This document shows, piece by piece, positions 42,906 through 54,149 of a stretch of 64,000 bases of DNA. Positions within the stretch are counted from its first letter, which is position 1. The number at the start of each line of letters is the position of its first letter. Position numbers and translations under genes: made by a program. The DNA is taken from the NCBI GenBank assembly GCA_034401795.1, contig JAVVLW010001350.1, positions 1-64,000 of the forward strand. The letters run 5' to 3'. The DNA is from Chaetoderma sp. LZ-2023a (lineage: Eukaryota; Mollusca; Caudofoveata; Chaetodermatida; Chaetodermatidae). A model generated the notes under the pieces. That model had not been told where the DNA came from. It was given only the letters and a program-made list of their open reading frames with translations, and did not search any database.

Positions 42906-43695
42906 AACAAGCCAGAGGACGAAGACAATGAGTATTTCAGTTATTGAATTAGAATCTCAAAACCAAATATAAACAAGGAGACTGGGGGCCATAAAGACCC
43001 AAGCTAATAATAAAACAGCATTGGACAAAACTTTTAAATGATAGTAAGGCGCAAGGCTGATTATGACGTCATAACTTCAAAAATAAGTAGTTAAATCGAT
43101 CCGAAAACAAACATCCAGGTGTAAGGACGAATTGTATTCATATCCAGAACATCCTAACTGGAAAGGATAGTGTATACAGATTATACAGACATCAGATAAA
43201 CAATGATAAAATGGCAGCAGATTTCATAAATATTTTCAAATATAATTGAAGTGCCTCATATCATAACTAGAATACCTGAGTCTTTAGCATAGACAACCCA
43301 TCCGATCTGATGCACTGGAAACTCCACCAACACTATGACCTCTTAACTCTCTCCACCTATAATGGGAAGGAAGTGGACCAAGAGGGCAAAGTGAGGAGAC
43401 CTTCATCTGAGGCCTCCAACTCACTGGGCATAGAATTTTTGGTTAGATAACCTAACAATATTAGTAGGAAATGGAACCTTGGTGGAGAGAAAAACAAACC
43501 CTCTGACGATGTGCTGTCCTGATCAATCATAGTTAGATACCTGTGGACATAAACACAAAGAGAGATTAGTATTTCATAGCGCCATATAGAAATAAACCAG
43601 ATTTTTATGCGCTATTCATATCTAATCGCGAGTCCCGGAAATACAATAGAACGAGACTAAAAAGCTAAATTAGACAAACATGTAGTTGAGTTCAC
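42906..43695. other. Leader and putative ORF1 intron of DIRS copy 3
   Basis: No gene. It keeps TTTCAG at its 3' end and CTTTGTGTTTATGTCCACAG near 43550, both on the minus strand. Confidence 0.55.
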
Positions 43696-43746
43696 CTGAT
43701 GGTTAGGTCCTGGGCCCTCCTCTGGAGATTTGGCGCGCTCTGACAT
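43696..43746 (-). CDS. Putative spliced first exon of ORF1, DIRS copy 3
   Basis: ATG opens 17 codons, MSERAKSPEEGPGPNHQ, ending CAG before GTGAACTC. Length and ending equal copies 1 and 2. A 48-bp segment including this ATG is partly duplicated at 43767-43815. Confidence 0.55.
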
Positions 43747-43887
43747 AATCCGTAGGTGAAAACACTCTCCTCTGGAGATTTGGCCCGCTCTGACATAATC
43801 CTTAGGTGAAAACACTCTTCTTTTTAACGAATGAATAGTTAAAAAACAGCAGAAAACTTTTGAGCAAAAATAGCATGTGAACTCTCT

Positions 43888-44081
43888 GCCAATAAATTAG
43901 CAAAGAGGTAGAACTAGTCTGCGCATGCGCGGTGGTGGGGCTAGCATCCGCCAGCCTGTCATCTGACTACCTGCCCAGTAGGGGCACCTAACTTTTTTAA
44001 TCTGAGTGTTTTATTGAGTGAAAGCCGATATTTAGCAATATCAAAGAGTATTAGGGAGGTAAGTATACTCTTGAAGTGAAA
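43888..44081 (-). repeat. Right ITR of DIRS copy 3
   Basis: It contains GCGCATGCGC (43921-43930) and ends AGTATTAGGGAGGTAAGTAT..GAAGTGAAA. B1 sequence follows at once. Confidence 0.86.
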
Positions 44082-44154
44082 CAAGAGTGTTAGGGAGTTA
44101 AGTATGTTCTCATAATGTGAAAATAGTGAATGCTGCTATAGTGTTGTCACTGAC

Positions 44155-44295
44155 CAGATCTCTGTGTAGCACCCAGTTAGCGTGTAAATAGTGAATACCA
44201 TCCAGAATCTGATACAGCAGAGATTTCACCATGTTCTTTGGAACATTCAAAGCCTTCTTGTTCACTTTAGCCGAGCGATGAAACTTGATGATATG
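44155..44295 (-). CDS. CDK8: CDK8 exon 4 (HIIKFHR..VLHRDL)
   Basis: Exactly 47 codons, phase 0 on both sides. It starts [14 protein letters not shown], continues [18 protein letters not shown] and ends WVLHRDL. HRD is the catalytic loop with the catalytic-base aspartate. The donor GTCAGT is weak-looking but is retained in two extra copies of the exon end (28683-28793). The acceptor is CTATTTTCAG, and the 32-bp satellite starts 10 bp upstream of the exon, so the likely branch point TACTAAT, 21 nt from the AG, lies in the first satellite unit. The next exon in the transcript is 22 kb away. Confidence 0.95.
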
Positions 44296-44305
44296 CTGAA
44301 AATAG

Positions 44306-47300
44306 ACATGAAATCATTAGTACCCGCCAGTGAAGTCACATGAAATCATTAGTACCTGCCAGTGAAGTCACATGAAATCATTAGTACCCGTCAGTGAAGT
44401 CACATGAAATCATTAGTACCTGTCAGTGAAGTCACATGAAATCATTAGTACCTGCCAGTGAAGTCACATGAAATCATTAGTACCTGTCAGTGAAGTCACA
44501 TGAAATCATTAGTACCTGCCAGTGAAGTCACATGAAATCATTAGTACCCATCAGTGAAGTCACATGAAATCATTAGTACCTGTCAGTGAAGTCACATGAA
44601 ATCATTAGTACCTGTCAGTGAAGTCACATGAAATCATTAGTACCTGCCAGTGAAGTCACATGAAATCATTAGTACCTGTCAGTGAAGTCACATGAAATCA
44701 TTAGTACCCGTCAGTGAAGTCACATGAAATCATTAGTACCCGTCAGTGAAGTCACATGAAATCATTAGTACCTGCCAGTGAAGTCACATGAAATCATTAG
44801 TACCCATCAGTGAAGTCACATGAAATCATTAGTACCTGTCAGTGAAGTCACATGAAATCATTAGTACCTGTCAGTGAAGTCACATGAAATCATTAGTACC
44901 TGCCAGTGAAGTCACATGAAATCATTAGTACCCGTCAGTGAAGTCACATGAAATCATTAGTACCCGTCAGTGAAGTCACATGAAATCATTAGTACCCGTC
45001 AGTGAAGTCACATGAAATCATTAGTACCTGCCAGTGAAGTCACATGAAATCATTAGTACCCATCAGTGAAGTCACATGAAATCATTAGTACCCATCAGTG
45101 AAGTCACATGAAATCATTAGTACCCATCAGTGAAGTCACATGAAATCATTGGTACCTGTCAGTGAAGTCACATGAAATCATTAGTACCTGCCAGTGAAGT
45201 CACATGAAATCATTAGTACCTGTCAGTGAAGTCACATGAAATCATTAGTACCCGTCAGTGAAGTCACATGAAATCATTAGTACCCGTCAGTGAAGTCACA
45301 TGAAATCATTAGTACCCGTCAGTGAAGTCACATGAAATCATTAGTACCTGCCAGTGAAGTCACATGAAATCATTAGTACCTGCCAGTGAAGTCACATGAA
45401 ATCATTAGTACCCATCAGTGAAGTCACATGAAATCATTAGTACCCATCAGTGAAGTCACATGAAATCATTAGTACCTGTCAGTGAAGTCACATGAAATCA
45501 TTAGTACCTGTCAGTGAAGTCACATGAAATCATTAGTACCCGCCAGTGAAGTCACATGAAATCATTAGTACCCGCCAGTGAAGTCACATGAAATCATTAG
45601 TACCCGTCAGTGAAGTCACATGAAATCATTGGTACCTGTCAGTGAAGTCACATGAAATCATTAGTACCTGTCAGTGAAGTCACATGAAATCATTAGTACC
45701 TGCCAGTGAAGTCACATGAAATCATTAGTACCCATCAGTGAAGTCACATGAAATCATTAGTACCTGTCAGTGAAGTCACATGAAATCATTAGTACCCGTC
45801 AGTGAAGTCACATGAAATCATTAGTACCCATCAGTGAAGTCACATGAAATCATTAGTACCCGTCAGTGAAGTCACATGAAATCATTGGTACCTGTCAGTG
45901 AAGTCACATGAAATCATTAGTACCTGTCAGTGAAGTCACATGAAATCATTAGTACCCATCAGTGAAGTCATATGAAATCATTAGTACCTGTCAGTGAAGT
46001 CACATGAAATCATTAGTACCCGCCACTGAAGTCATATGAAATCATTAGTACCTGTTAGTGAAGTCATATGAAATCATTAGTACCTGTCAGTGAAGTCACA
46101 TGAAATCATTAGTACCTGCCAGTGAAGTCACATGAAATCATTAGTACCTGTCAGTGAAGTCATATGAAATCATTAGTACCTGTCAGTGAAGTCACATGAA
46201 ATCATTAGTACCCGCCAGTGAAGTCACATGAAATCATTAGTACCCGCCAGTGAAGTCACATGAAATCATTAGTACCTGTCAGTGAAGTCACATGAAATCA
46301 TTAGTACCTGCCAGTGAAGTCACATGAAATCATTAGTACCTGTCAGTGAAGTCACATGAAATCATTAGTACCTGCCAGTGAAGTCACATGAAATCATTAG
46401 TACCCGTCAGTGAAGTCACATGAAATCATTAGTACCTGTCAGTGAAGTCACATGAAATCATTAGTACCTGCCAGTGAAGTCACATGAAATCATTAGTACC
46501 TGTCAGTGAAGTCACATGAAATCATTAGTACCTGCCAGTGAAGTCACATGAAATCATTAGTACCCATCAGTGAAGTCACATGAAATCATTAGTACCTGTC
46601 AGTGAAGTCACATGAAATCATTAGTACATGAAATCATTAGTACCTGCCAGTGAAGTCACATGAAATCATTAGTACCCGCCAGTGAAGTCACATGAAATCA
46701 TTAGTACCCGCCAGTGAAGTCACATGAAATCATTAGTACCTGTCAGTGAAGTCACATGAAATCATTAGTACCTGCCAGTGAAGTCACATGAAATCATTAG
46801 TACCTGTCAGTGAAGTCACATGAAATCATTAGTACCTGCCAGTGAAGTCACATGAAATCATTAGTACCCGTCAGTGAAGTCACATGAAATCATTAGTACC
46901 TGTCAGTGAAGTCACATGAAATCATTAGTACCTGCCAGTGAAGTCACATGAAATCATTAGTACCTGTCAGTGAAGTCACATGAAATCATTAGTACCTGCC
47001 AGTGAAGTCACATGAAATCATTAGTACCCATCAGTGAAGTCACATGAAATCATTAGTACCTGTCAGTGAAGTCACATGAAATCATTAGTACCTGTCAGTG
47101 AAGTCACATGAAATCATTAGTACCCGCCAGTGAAGTCACATGAAATCATTAGTACCTGTCAGTGAAGTCACATGAAATCATTAGTACCCGCCAGTGAAGT
47201 CACATGAAATCATTAGTACCCGTCAGTGAAGTCACATGAAATCATTGGTACCTGTCAGTGAAGTCACATGAAATCATTAGTACCTGCCAGTGAAGTCACA

Positions 47301-49935
47301 TGAAATCATTAGTACCCATCAGTGAAGTCACATGAAATCATTAGTACCTGTCAGTGAAGTCACATGAAATCATTAGTACCCGTCAGTGAAGTCACATGAA
47401 ATCATTAGTACCCATCAGTGAAGTCACATGAAATCATTAGTACCCGTCAGTGAAGTCACATGAAATCATTGGTACCTGTCAGTGAAGTCACATGAAATCA
47501 TTAGTACCCGCCACTGAAGTCACATGAAATCATTAGTACCCATCAGTGAAGTCATATGAAATCATTAGTACCTGTCAGTGAAGTCACATGAAATCATTAG
47601 TACCCGCCACTGAAGTCATATGAAATCATTAGTACCTGTTAGTGAAGTCACATGAAATCATTAGTACCCGTCAGTGAAGTCACATGAAATCATTAGTACC
47701 CATCAGTGAAGTCACATGAAATCATTAGTACCCGTCAGTGAAGTCACATGAAATCATTGGTACCTGTCAGTGAAGTCACATGAAATCATTAGTACCTGTC
47801 AGTGAAGTCACATGAAATCATTAGTACCCATCAGTGAAGTCATATGAAATCATTAGTACCTGTCAGTGAAGTCACATGAAATCATTAGTACCCGCCACTG
47901 AAGTCATATGAAATCATTAGTACCTGTTAGTGAAGTCATATGAAATCATTAGTACCTGTCAGTGAAGTCACATGAAATCATTAGTACCTGCCAGTGAAGT
48001 CACATGAAATCATTAGTACCTGTCAGTGAAGTCATATGAAATCATTAGTACCTGCCAGTGAAGTCACATGAAATCATTAGTACCCGCCAGTGAAGTCACA
48101 TGAAATCATTAGTACCCGCCAGTGAAGTCACATGAAATCATTAGTACCTGTCAGTGAAGTCACATGAAATCATTAGTACCTGCCAGTGAAGTCACATGAA
48201 ATCATTAGTACCTGTCAGTGAAGTCACATGAAATCATTAGTACCTGCCAGTGAAGTCACATGAAATCATTAGTACCCGTCAGTGAAGTCACATGAAATCA
48301 TTAGTACCTGTCAGTGAAGTCACATGAAATCATTAGTACCTGCCAGTGAAGTCACATGAAATCATTAGTACCTGTCAGTGAAGTCACATGAAATCATTAG
48401 TACCTGCCAGTGAAGTCACATGAAATCATTAGTACCCATCAGTGAAGTCACATGAAATCATTAGTACCTGTCAGTGAAGTCACATGAAATCATTAGTACC
48501 TGTCAGTGAAGTCACATGAAATCATTAGTACCCGCCAGTGAAGTCACATGAAATCATTAGTACCTGTCAGTGAAGTCACATGAAATCATTAGTACCCGCC
48601 AGTGAAGTCACATGAAATCATTAGTACCCGTCAGTGAAGTCACATGAAATCATTGGTACCTGTCAGTGAAGTCACATGAAATCATTAGTACCTGCCAGTG
48701 AAGTCACATGAAATCATTAGTACCCATCAGTGAAGTCACATGAAATCATTAGTACCTGTCAGTGAAGTCACATGAAATCATTAGTACCCGTCAGTGAAGT
48801 CACATGAAATCATTAGTACCCATCAGTGAAGTCACATGAAATCATTAGTACCCGTCAGTGAAGTCACATGAAATCATTGGTACCTGTCAGTGAAGTCACA
48901 TGAAATCATTAGTACCCGCCACTGAAGTCACATGAAATCATTAGTACCTGTCAGTGAAGTCACATGAAATCATTAGTACCTGTCAGTGAAGTCACATGAA
49001 ATCATTAGTACCCGCCAGTGAAGTCACATGAAATCATTAGTACCTGTCAGTGAAGTCACATGAAATCATTAGTACCTGTCAGTGAAGTCACATGAAATCA
49101 TTAGTACCTGTCAGTGAAGTCACATGAAATCATTAGTACCCGCCAGTGAAGTCACATGAAATCATTAGTACCTGTCAGTGAAGTCACATGAAATCATTAG
49201 TACCCATCAGTGAAGTCACATGAAATCATTAGTACCTGTCAGTGAAGTCACATGAAATCATTAGTACCCATCAGTGAAGTCATATGAAATCATTAGTACC
49301 TGTCAGTGAAGTCACATGAAATCATTAGTACCCATCAGTGAAGTCATATGAAATCATTAGTACCTGTCAGTGAAGTCACATGAAATCATTAGTACCCGCC
49401 ACTGAAGTCATATGAAATCATTAGTACCTGTCAGTGAAGTCATATGAAATCATTAGTACCTGTCAGTGAAGTCACATGAAATCATTAGTACCCGTCAGTG
49501 AAGTCATATGAAATCATTAGTACCTGTCAGTGAAGTCACATGAAATCATTAGTACCCGCCACTGAAGTCATATGAAATCATTAGTACCTGTCAGTGAAGT
49601 CACATGAAATCATTAGTACCCGTCAGTGAAGTCACATGAAATCATTAGTACCTGTCAGTGAAGTCACATGAAATCATTAGTACCTGTCAGTGAAGTCACA
49701 TGAAATCATTAGTACCTGTCAGTGAAGTCACATGAAATCATTAGTACCCATCAGTGAAGTCATATGAAATCATTATTACCTGTCAGTGAAGTCATATGAA
49801 ATCATTAGTACCTGTCAGTGAAGTCACATGAAATCATTAGTACCGCCAGTGAAGTCATATGAAATCATTAGTACCTGTCAGTGAAGTCACATGAAATCAT
49901 TAGTACCCATCAGTGAAGTCATATGAAATCATTAG
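44306..49935. repeat. 32-bp satellite array, about 175 units, in CDK8 intron 3
   Basis: The unit begins ACATGAAATCATTAGTACCT and continues GYCAGTGAAGTC. Units are 32 bp with few variants, mainly CCCGCC, CCTGCC, CCTGTC, CCCATC and CCCGTC at the centre, CATATG for CACATG, and TTGG for TTAG. One 16-bp half unit occurs near 46622. On the CDK8 sense strand every standard unit contains GTACTAATGATTTCATG. The array starts 10 bp from exon 4. Confidence 0.97.
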
Positions 49936-50101
49936 GTCTTATATTATTAGTCCAGCTGAGGTTTTTGTGATTCAGTACATGTACCTCCCACAGATGTTGT
50001 TTTTCACGATGCAAATGACAAATTTGAGCATCCCATGTGAGAGATATAAGACAATAAGTATGTCATGTACGTGTACCCTGCATCATATGCTTGATTTGCT
50101 T
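49936..50101. other. Intron 3 DNA between satellite and MITE
   Basis: Short unique-looking sequence; nothing recognised. Confidence 0.6.
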
Positions 50102-50326
50102 TTAACCCTTTACTGGTCACACCGGCCAAACCCAGTTGTTGAAGTGGTCTTGTGGAATGTCAATTTGCAGGGCAAGAGAAGACTATTTTTTTAATTTACC
50201 ATTGGAATGCCTGCCAGTCGTTCCCATGGTAAATTTTCAAAAATAGTCTTCACTTGCCATGCAAATTGACATTCAAAAGGGAAATATTTAGATTTTCTCG
50301 ACCAAATTTTACCATTAAAGGGTTAA
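50102..50326. repeat. Palindromic MITE, TTAACCCTTTA ends (piggyBac-like)
   Basis: The ends TTAACCCTTTACTGGT and, inverted, TTAACCCTTTAATGGT include TTAA on both sides, which would be a piggyBac-type TTAA target duplication with CCC-starting ends. The interior folds: CAATTTGCAGGGCAAGAGAA facing CTTCACTTGCCATGCAAATT. No coding capacity. Confidence 0.68.
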
Positions 50327-50395
50327 TGTGCAGGGCCATTATGATAACGCAGAGTTTGCAATATAAAAAAATACTTATAAATTATTCAATAAAGC

Positions 50396-50843
50396 TGCAG
50401 ACGCCACATAAACACTCGTCTGTTAGCGCAGCTGATGCAGACTCCACATAAACACTGGTCTGTTAGCGCAGCTGATGCAGGCTCCACATAAACACTGGTC
50501 TGTTAGCGCAGCTGAGGCAGACTCCACATAAACACTGGTCTGTTAGCGCAGCTGATGCAGACTCCACATAAACACTGGCCTGTTAGCGCAGCTGATGCAG
50601 ACTCCACATAAACACTGGTCTGTTAGCGCAGCTGATGCAAGCTCCACATAAACACTGGTCTGTTAGCGCAGCTGATGCAGGCTCCACATAAACACTGGCC
50701 TGTTAGCGCAGCTGATGCAGACTCCACATAAACACTGGTCTGTTAGCGCAGCTGATGCAGGCTCCACATAAACACTGGTCTGTTAGCGCAGCTGATGCAG
50801 GCTCCACATAAACACCAGTCTGTTAGTGCAGCTGATGCAGATT
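50396..50843. repeat. 40-bp tandem repeat, about 11 units
   Basis: Unit GCAGACTCCACATAAACACT then GGTCTGTTAGCGCAGCTGAT; small variants (GGCTCC, ACTGGCC). In CDK8 intron 3, 170 bp before exon 3. Confidence 0.95.
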
Positions 50844-51009
50844 CCTTGAACAATGAAGATAGAGAAAATATGTGTGCATGTATGGGCACTAGGTTTAGCT
50901 GCCAAGCCTGCTATATCACACTAAATTCTGCTTGATATTTATACTATTTTCTCTTTGTGCCGCGGATTAGCAAGCATTTACATGTATCATTAAGCATAAC
51001 TCCACATAC

Positions 51010-51120
51010 CCATAAGTCGAGTTCAGCAAATTCAAACAAGAGCCACACTTTTCTGTCTGAATGTGAGAGAAACACTTTCTGTAGACTAATCACATTCGGG
51101 TGTTTAAGTTCTCGCAGCAA
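51010..51120 (-). CDS. CDK8: CDK8 exon 3 ([14 protein letters not shown])
   Basis: Exactly 37 codons, phase 0 on both sides. The translation begins [20 protein letters not shown] and ends [12 protein letters not shown], covering kinase beta-4, beta-5 and the hinge. Human CDK8 is nearly the same here, with YAEHDLW at the hinge. The acceptor is a pyrimidine-rich tract ending TTTTTCAG and the donor is GTATGTGG. It lies about 170 bp from a 40-bp tandem repeat in the same intron and 1.1 kb from a 32-bp satellite array. I see no disruption. Confidence 0.95.
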
Positions 51121-52405
51121 CTGAAAAACAATAGAAATAGATTAGTCTAGTATTAAGACAAAGACAGATCAGTGTTGAGGTAAGCCACTCAGCACACAAG
51201 TGCCGGGTAAATTGTGCTAGATCTAGTGGTTACCAGATAAACAGAGTGAATAAAGTAACTTGTTACTAATAATGTTTTCAAATTGGTGGTCTAATTTTTA
51301 GTGGTTCTAGAAGACATTTTGCAAAAAGCAGGTCTGACAGCCAAGATGGTTCAGCTATGTACCAAGCAATTTCTAGAAATAATTGTACAAGATTAACTTT
51401 GTTCAAACACCCCAAAGAGACCTGTCAACCAGAACCAAACTTAGCATAAACATCTAATATTTAAAATGAATGTTTTACAAACAGATGACCTGTGGAAAAT
51501 TCCGCTACAATCAGATATTTATCTTAGAAAATATCAACCCATATTTAAGTGAGAATTTACTTTTTTGTTTAGGTCTTGATATAAAATTTTGAGATCTCTG
51601 TCCAAGTCCATGAAAGTAATACATAGTAGTCATGTATTTACTTATGCTAGTGTGAGTATTGCGGCTGTCATCTGTTTGTTTGTCTATCTGTTTACCTGAT
51701 GCAGATCTCTGGAATCCTATGAGGTAGAATCACCAAATTTGGAACATATACATATATTCACATCATGAGTGGCCAAAAAAATTTAGGCTGAGGTCAAAAG
51801 GAGCATCCCGAAATACACATTTCTAGCCATAAATCGGGAATGCAAGTAGGTAGAATCACCAAATTTTGCACATTCATACATATTATAGGTGGCTTCATAT
51901 TATAGGTGGCTAGAACTACTATAAGGTTCGGGGACAAAGCATCATATATCTAGGGAACGGGGTCATTAAGTGCATATCGGAATACATATTTTTGGCCATA
52001 ACTCTGGAAGAATCACCAGAATTAGCACATGCATTCAAATTACAACAATTTATGATTGCTTTGAGTTTGAAGTCAACGGATTAACTGTCTAGGTCACAGA
52101 GTAGGGTTGCACGATTTTTGCTTTGAAACATCGCGATCGATTTTATTTTAAAATCGCGATTTTCAATTAAATCGTATGTCCAAATTCCCAAAAGTATACA
52201 CCAGGGTAATGTGACAAACCACCAAAACTGGGACTTGGAATTTCTAGAAAAAGTTTAAATAAATGATACAAAAATAGCACGAAATTAGAACACAATTCAC
52301 AAAATATTCAACAGTACATTTATTTTGTTTTGAAAATTTACTACTTAGTTATTTCTGAGCTGCATTGTAATAATGAAGTAGTCTGGCAAGCAGAGATAAA
52401 CTTAC
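51121..52405. other. CDK8 intron 2
   Basis: No gene. A diverged internal repeat with TAGAATCACCAAATTT recurs around 51730, 51850 and 52010. An AT-rich palindrome (AAAATCGCGATTTT) lies near 52145. Confidence 0.6.
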
Positions 52406-52481
52406 AGCTATTTCTCGACATGCTGACATGGAAATTCCAGTGCCTTCAATTTGCTTTAGAGCGAAGTGTCGTCCATCAGTG
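52406..52481 (-). CDS. CDK8: CDK8 exon 2 (ATP lysine and SMSACRE helix)
   Basis: The 76-nt exon reads [13 protein letters not shown] then [12 protein letters not shown] after one leading base. ALKQIEG carries the conserved ATP-contacting lysine of kinase subdomain II. SMSACRE is the alpha-C helix, which in CDK8 takes the place of the PSTAIRE of cell-cycle CDKs and contacts cyclin C; its Glu pairs with the lysine. The acceptor reads CCTTTCAG and the donor GTAAGTTT. The start phase needs two bases from an upstream exon that I could not find between here and 64000. The exon ends in phase 0, matching the next one. Confidence 0.93.
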
Positions 52482-52575
52482 CTGAAAGGTAACAGCAAAC
52501 AAATTAGAACTATCACCAACATGGGGTTCTTAACTGTCCGACTGCTTTAAGCCACCAAACAATAATTTCAACAGG

Positions 52576-52761
52576 CAATAACTCTGGACATATTGAATAT
52601 TTTGAACACTAATTGGCTGAAAGTTGTTGGTGGCTTAGCCACCAACAACTCTCAGTGAAAGTGATTTCAAAATATTCAATATGTCCAGTTATTGCCCACT
52701 GAAAACAAATGGACTGAAAGTTGTTGGTGGCCTAGCAAATTAATTTCAAAATATTCAACAG
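52576..52761. repeat. Foldback mini-element, GTTGAATATTTTGAAA type (copy 6 plus half copy)
   Basis: CTGGACATATTGAATATTTT faces AAAATATTCAATATGTCCAG; the inner arms are GTTGTTGGTGGCTTAG and its inverse. A half copy follows, ending TTTCAAAATATTCAACAG. The inner arm again differs from all other copies. Confidence 0.75.
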
Positions 52762-54140
52762 CTTCTATCTATTGGAAATGAGTTTTATAGGGATTCATCA
52801 GTGAATGGATTAATGAAGTGATCAGCTCTGAGCTTACAACCATTGGGCTAGTGAAAATGCCCTGCGGGATAGTAAAATCAATAATGCACTATTCCGTCTG
52901 GGTTAGTTACAGTAGAAAAAAATCTGTAAAATCGACCCCTGTTATATATATATATATATTTTTGGGTGGACTGCCTGTTTTGTAAATGTAAAATCTATGT
53001 ATTATATGAAGATAAATAATTTTGAATCTTGAATAAGGGACTACAATCAGGGTTAGAAATAAATGAAAAGATGACTTTGCAACCTACATGTATGATGTCA
53101 TTTCATGCATTTTCAGGTTGCCCGCCACAGACTAAGGTTGCCCGTATATGTTAAGCTAAATGACAAGGAAAATTAGAATCACTATTACTTTGTCAAGTAC
53201 ATTCTGAAGAATGGGCACAATTATTGAGAAATGGCATTAAGCATACTGGTTACTCTTTCTAATAATTAAATAAATAAATGCCTGAAAATGAAGAGTTAGT
53301 CTGTAGGTATAAAACACCCAGTATATGATAGTGCTATTAGTCTGAGTATTTATCATGGTTGCCATGTGTACCATTAACAGCCAAAGTCGAGTTGCCCGTT
53401 TGAAAATCAGGTTGCCCCGGGCAACAGGGCAAATTGACATTTCGATCCATGGCAATAAACTATCACAGGATCTTCTAAAACCCTGCAAATCCTACAAATA
53501 AATTTACAGAATTAATCAGAGGGCAAAAACATATCTAAACCAGCTACTTGGCGAATGTTCAGTGAAAGAAATTTCCTTTGGCTGTTTCGCCATATTGTAT
53601 TTCAGAATTCCCTCCTTTATATAGGATCACCGTCCAGACTGACAGCGTCGCTGCTCAGTGAGGTTCCTGGTCACATATCCGCAACCCTTGGGGTGTTTCT
53701 ACAATTATTTGTAACATATTTACAGACAGTCTAGACAGTGAACCAGGGAGGCACTGACATCATCGCTGACAGCTGTGACGTAGGTTGGCTAAAGCAGGCT
53801 GTCAACTATGCCGTACAGTGAAGTCAGGTCGGCTCACATCTGTACCACCTGCCTTTTTAGATCTAGAGTCTTACAGGCTTTTCAGTTATGGCATCCTGGA
53901 TATATACTGACGACAGGGCTAACATCCGACATCTACTATTTACACTATCAGAGTGTATTCACAACTGAGCTCCCGATACAGGGCCTGACACTCAGCCTAT
54001 AACTTAACATGGACTTCTACTTCTTCTTCAGTATACTGTGGGGATCCAATTTGGACATCATTCCACAATGGTTGAGATGTGCAGGATGGATTAAAAATTT
54101 GGACAATTTATTAAAATCAGTTATTTACAGTTAAAAGCTC
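52762..54140. other. CDK8 intron 1, no gene recognised
   Basis: Unique-looking DNA with a short (TA)n run near 52946-52960. Neither CDK8 exon 1 nor other coding sequence is evident. Confidence 0.5.
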
Positions 54141-54149
54141 TTGGCAAAC

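Larger units (their letters stand above)
37240..44081 (-). mobile_element. DIRS-type retrotransposon, family A, copy 3 (decayed)
   Basis: Left ITR 37240-37428 lacks the outermost 28 or so bases (it begins CGAGAGAGTTG); right ITR 43888-44081 ends GAAGTGAAA. The ICR is at 37494-37597. It interrupts the right ITR of B1. All three genes carry multiple small indels and larger deletions, for example about 120 bp gone between RT residues RFAF and ITAYLRRR. It is the oldest family A copy here by decay. Confidence 0.88.
28794..44122 (-). mobile_element. DIRS-type retrotransposon, family B, copy B1 (with nested insertions)
   Basis: The left end TAAGAAAATTTATC and right end CATAATGTGAAA agree with its ICR (29082-29176), and the flanks are two halves of one duplicated exon 4 unit, which proves the pairing. 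After removing copy 3 (37240-44081) and the hAT-like element (32483-34379), about 6.6 kb remain, including a family C fragment. The genes are all broken: stops and a frameshift in the recombinase, a deletion from RT into ORF1, and frameshifts in ORF1. An older resident of CDK8 intron 4. Confidence 0.9.

Noticed and set aside
44306-49935. CRISPR-like array
   Set aside because: Units are contiguous 32-bp repeats without spacers, in the intron of a eukaryotic gene; it is a satellite.
50396-50843. CRISPR-like 40-bp repeats
   Set aside because: Direct head-to-tail repeats without unique spacers.
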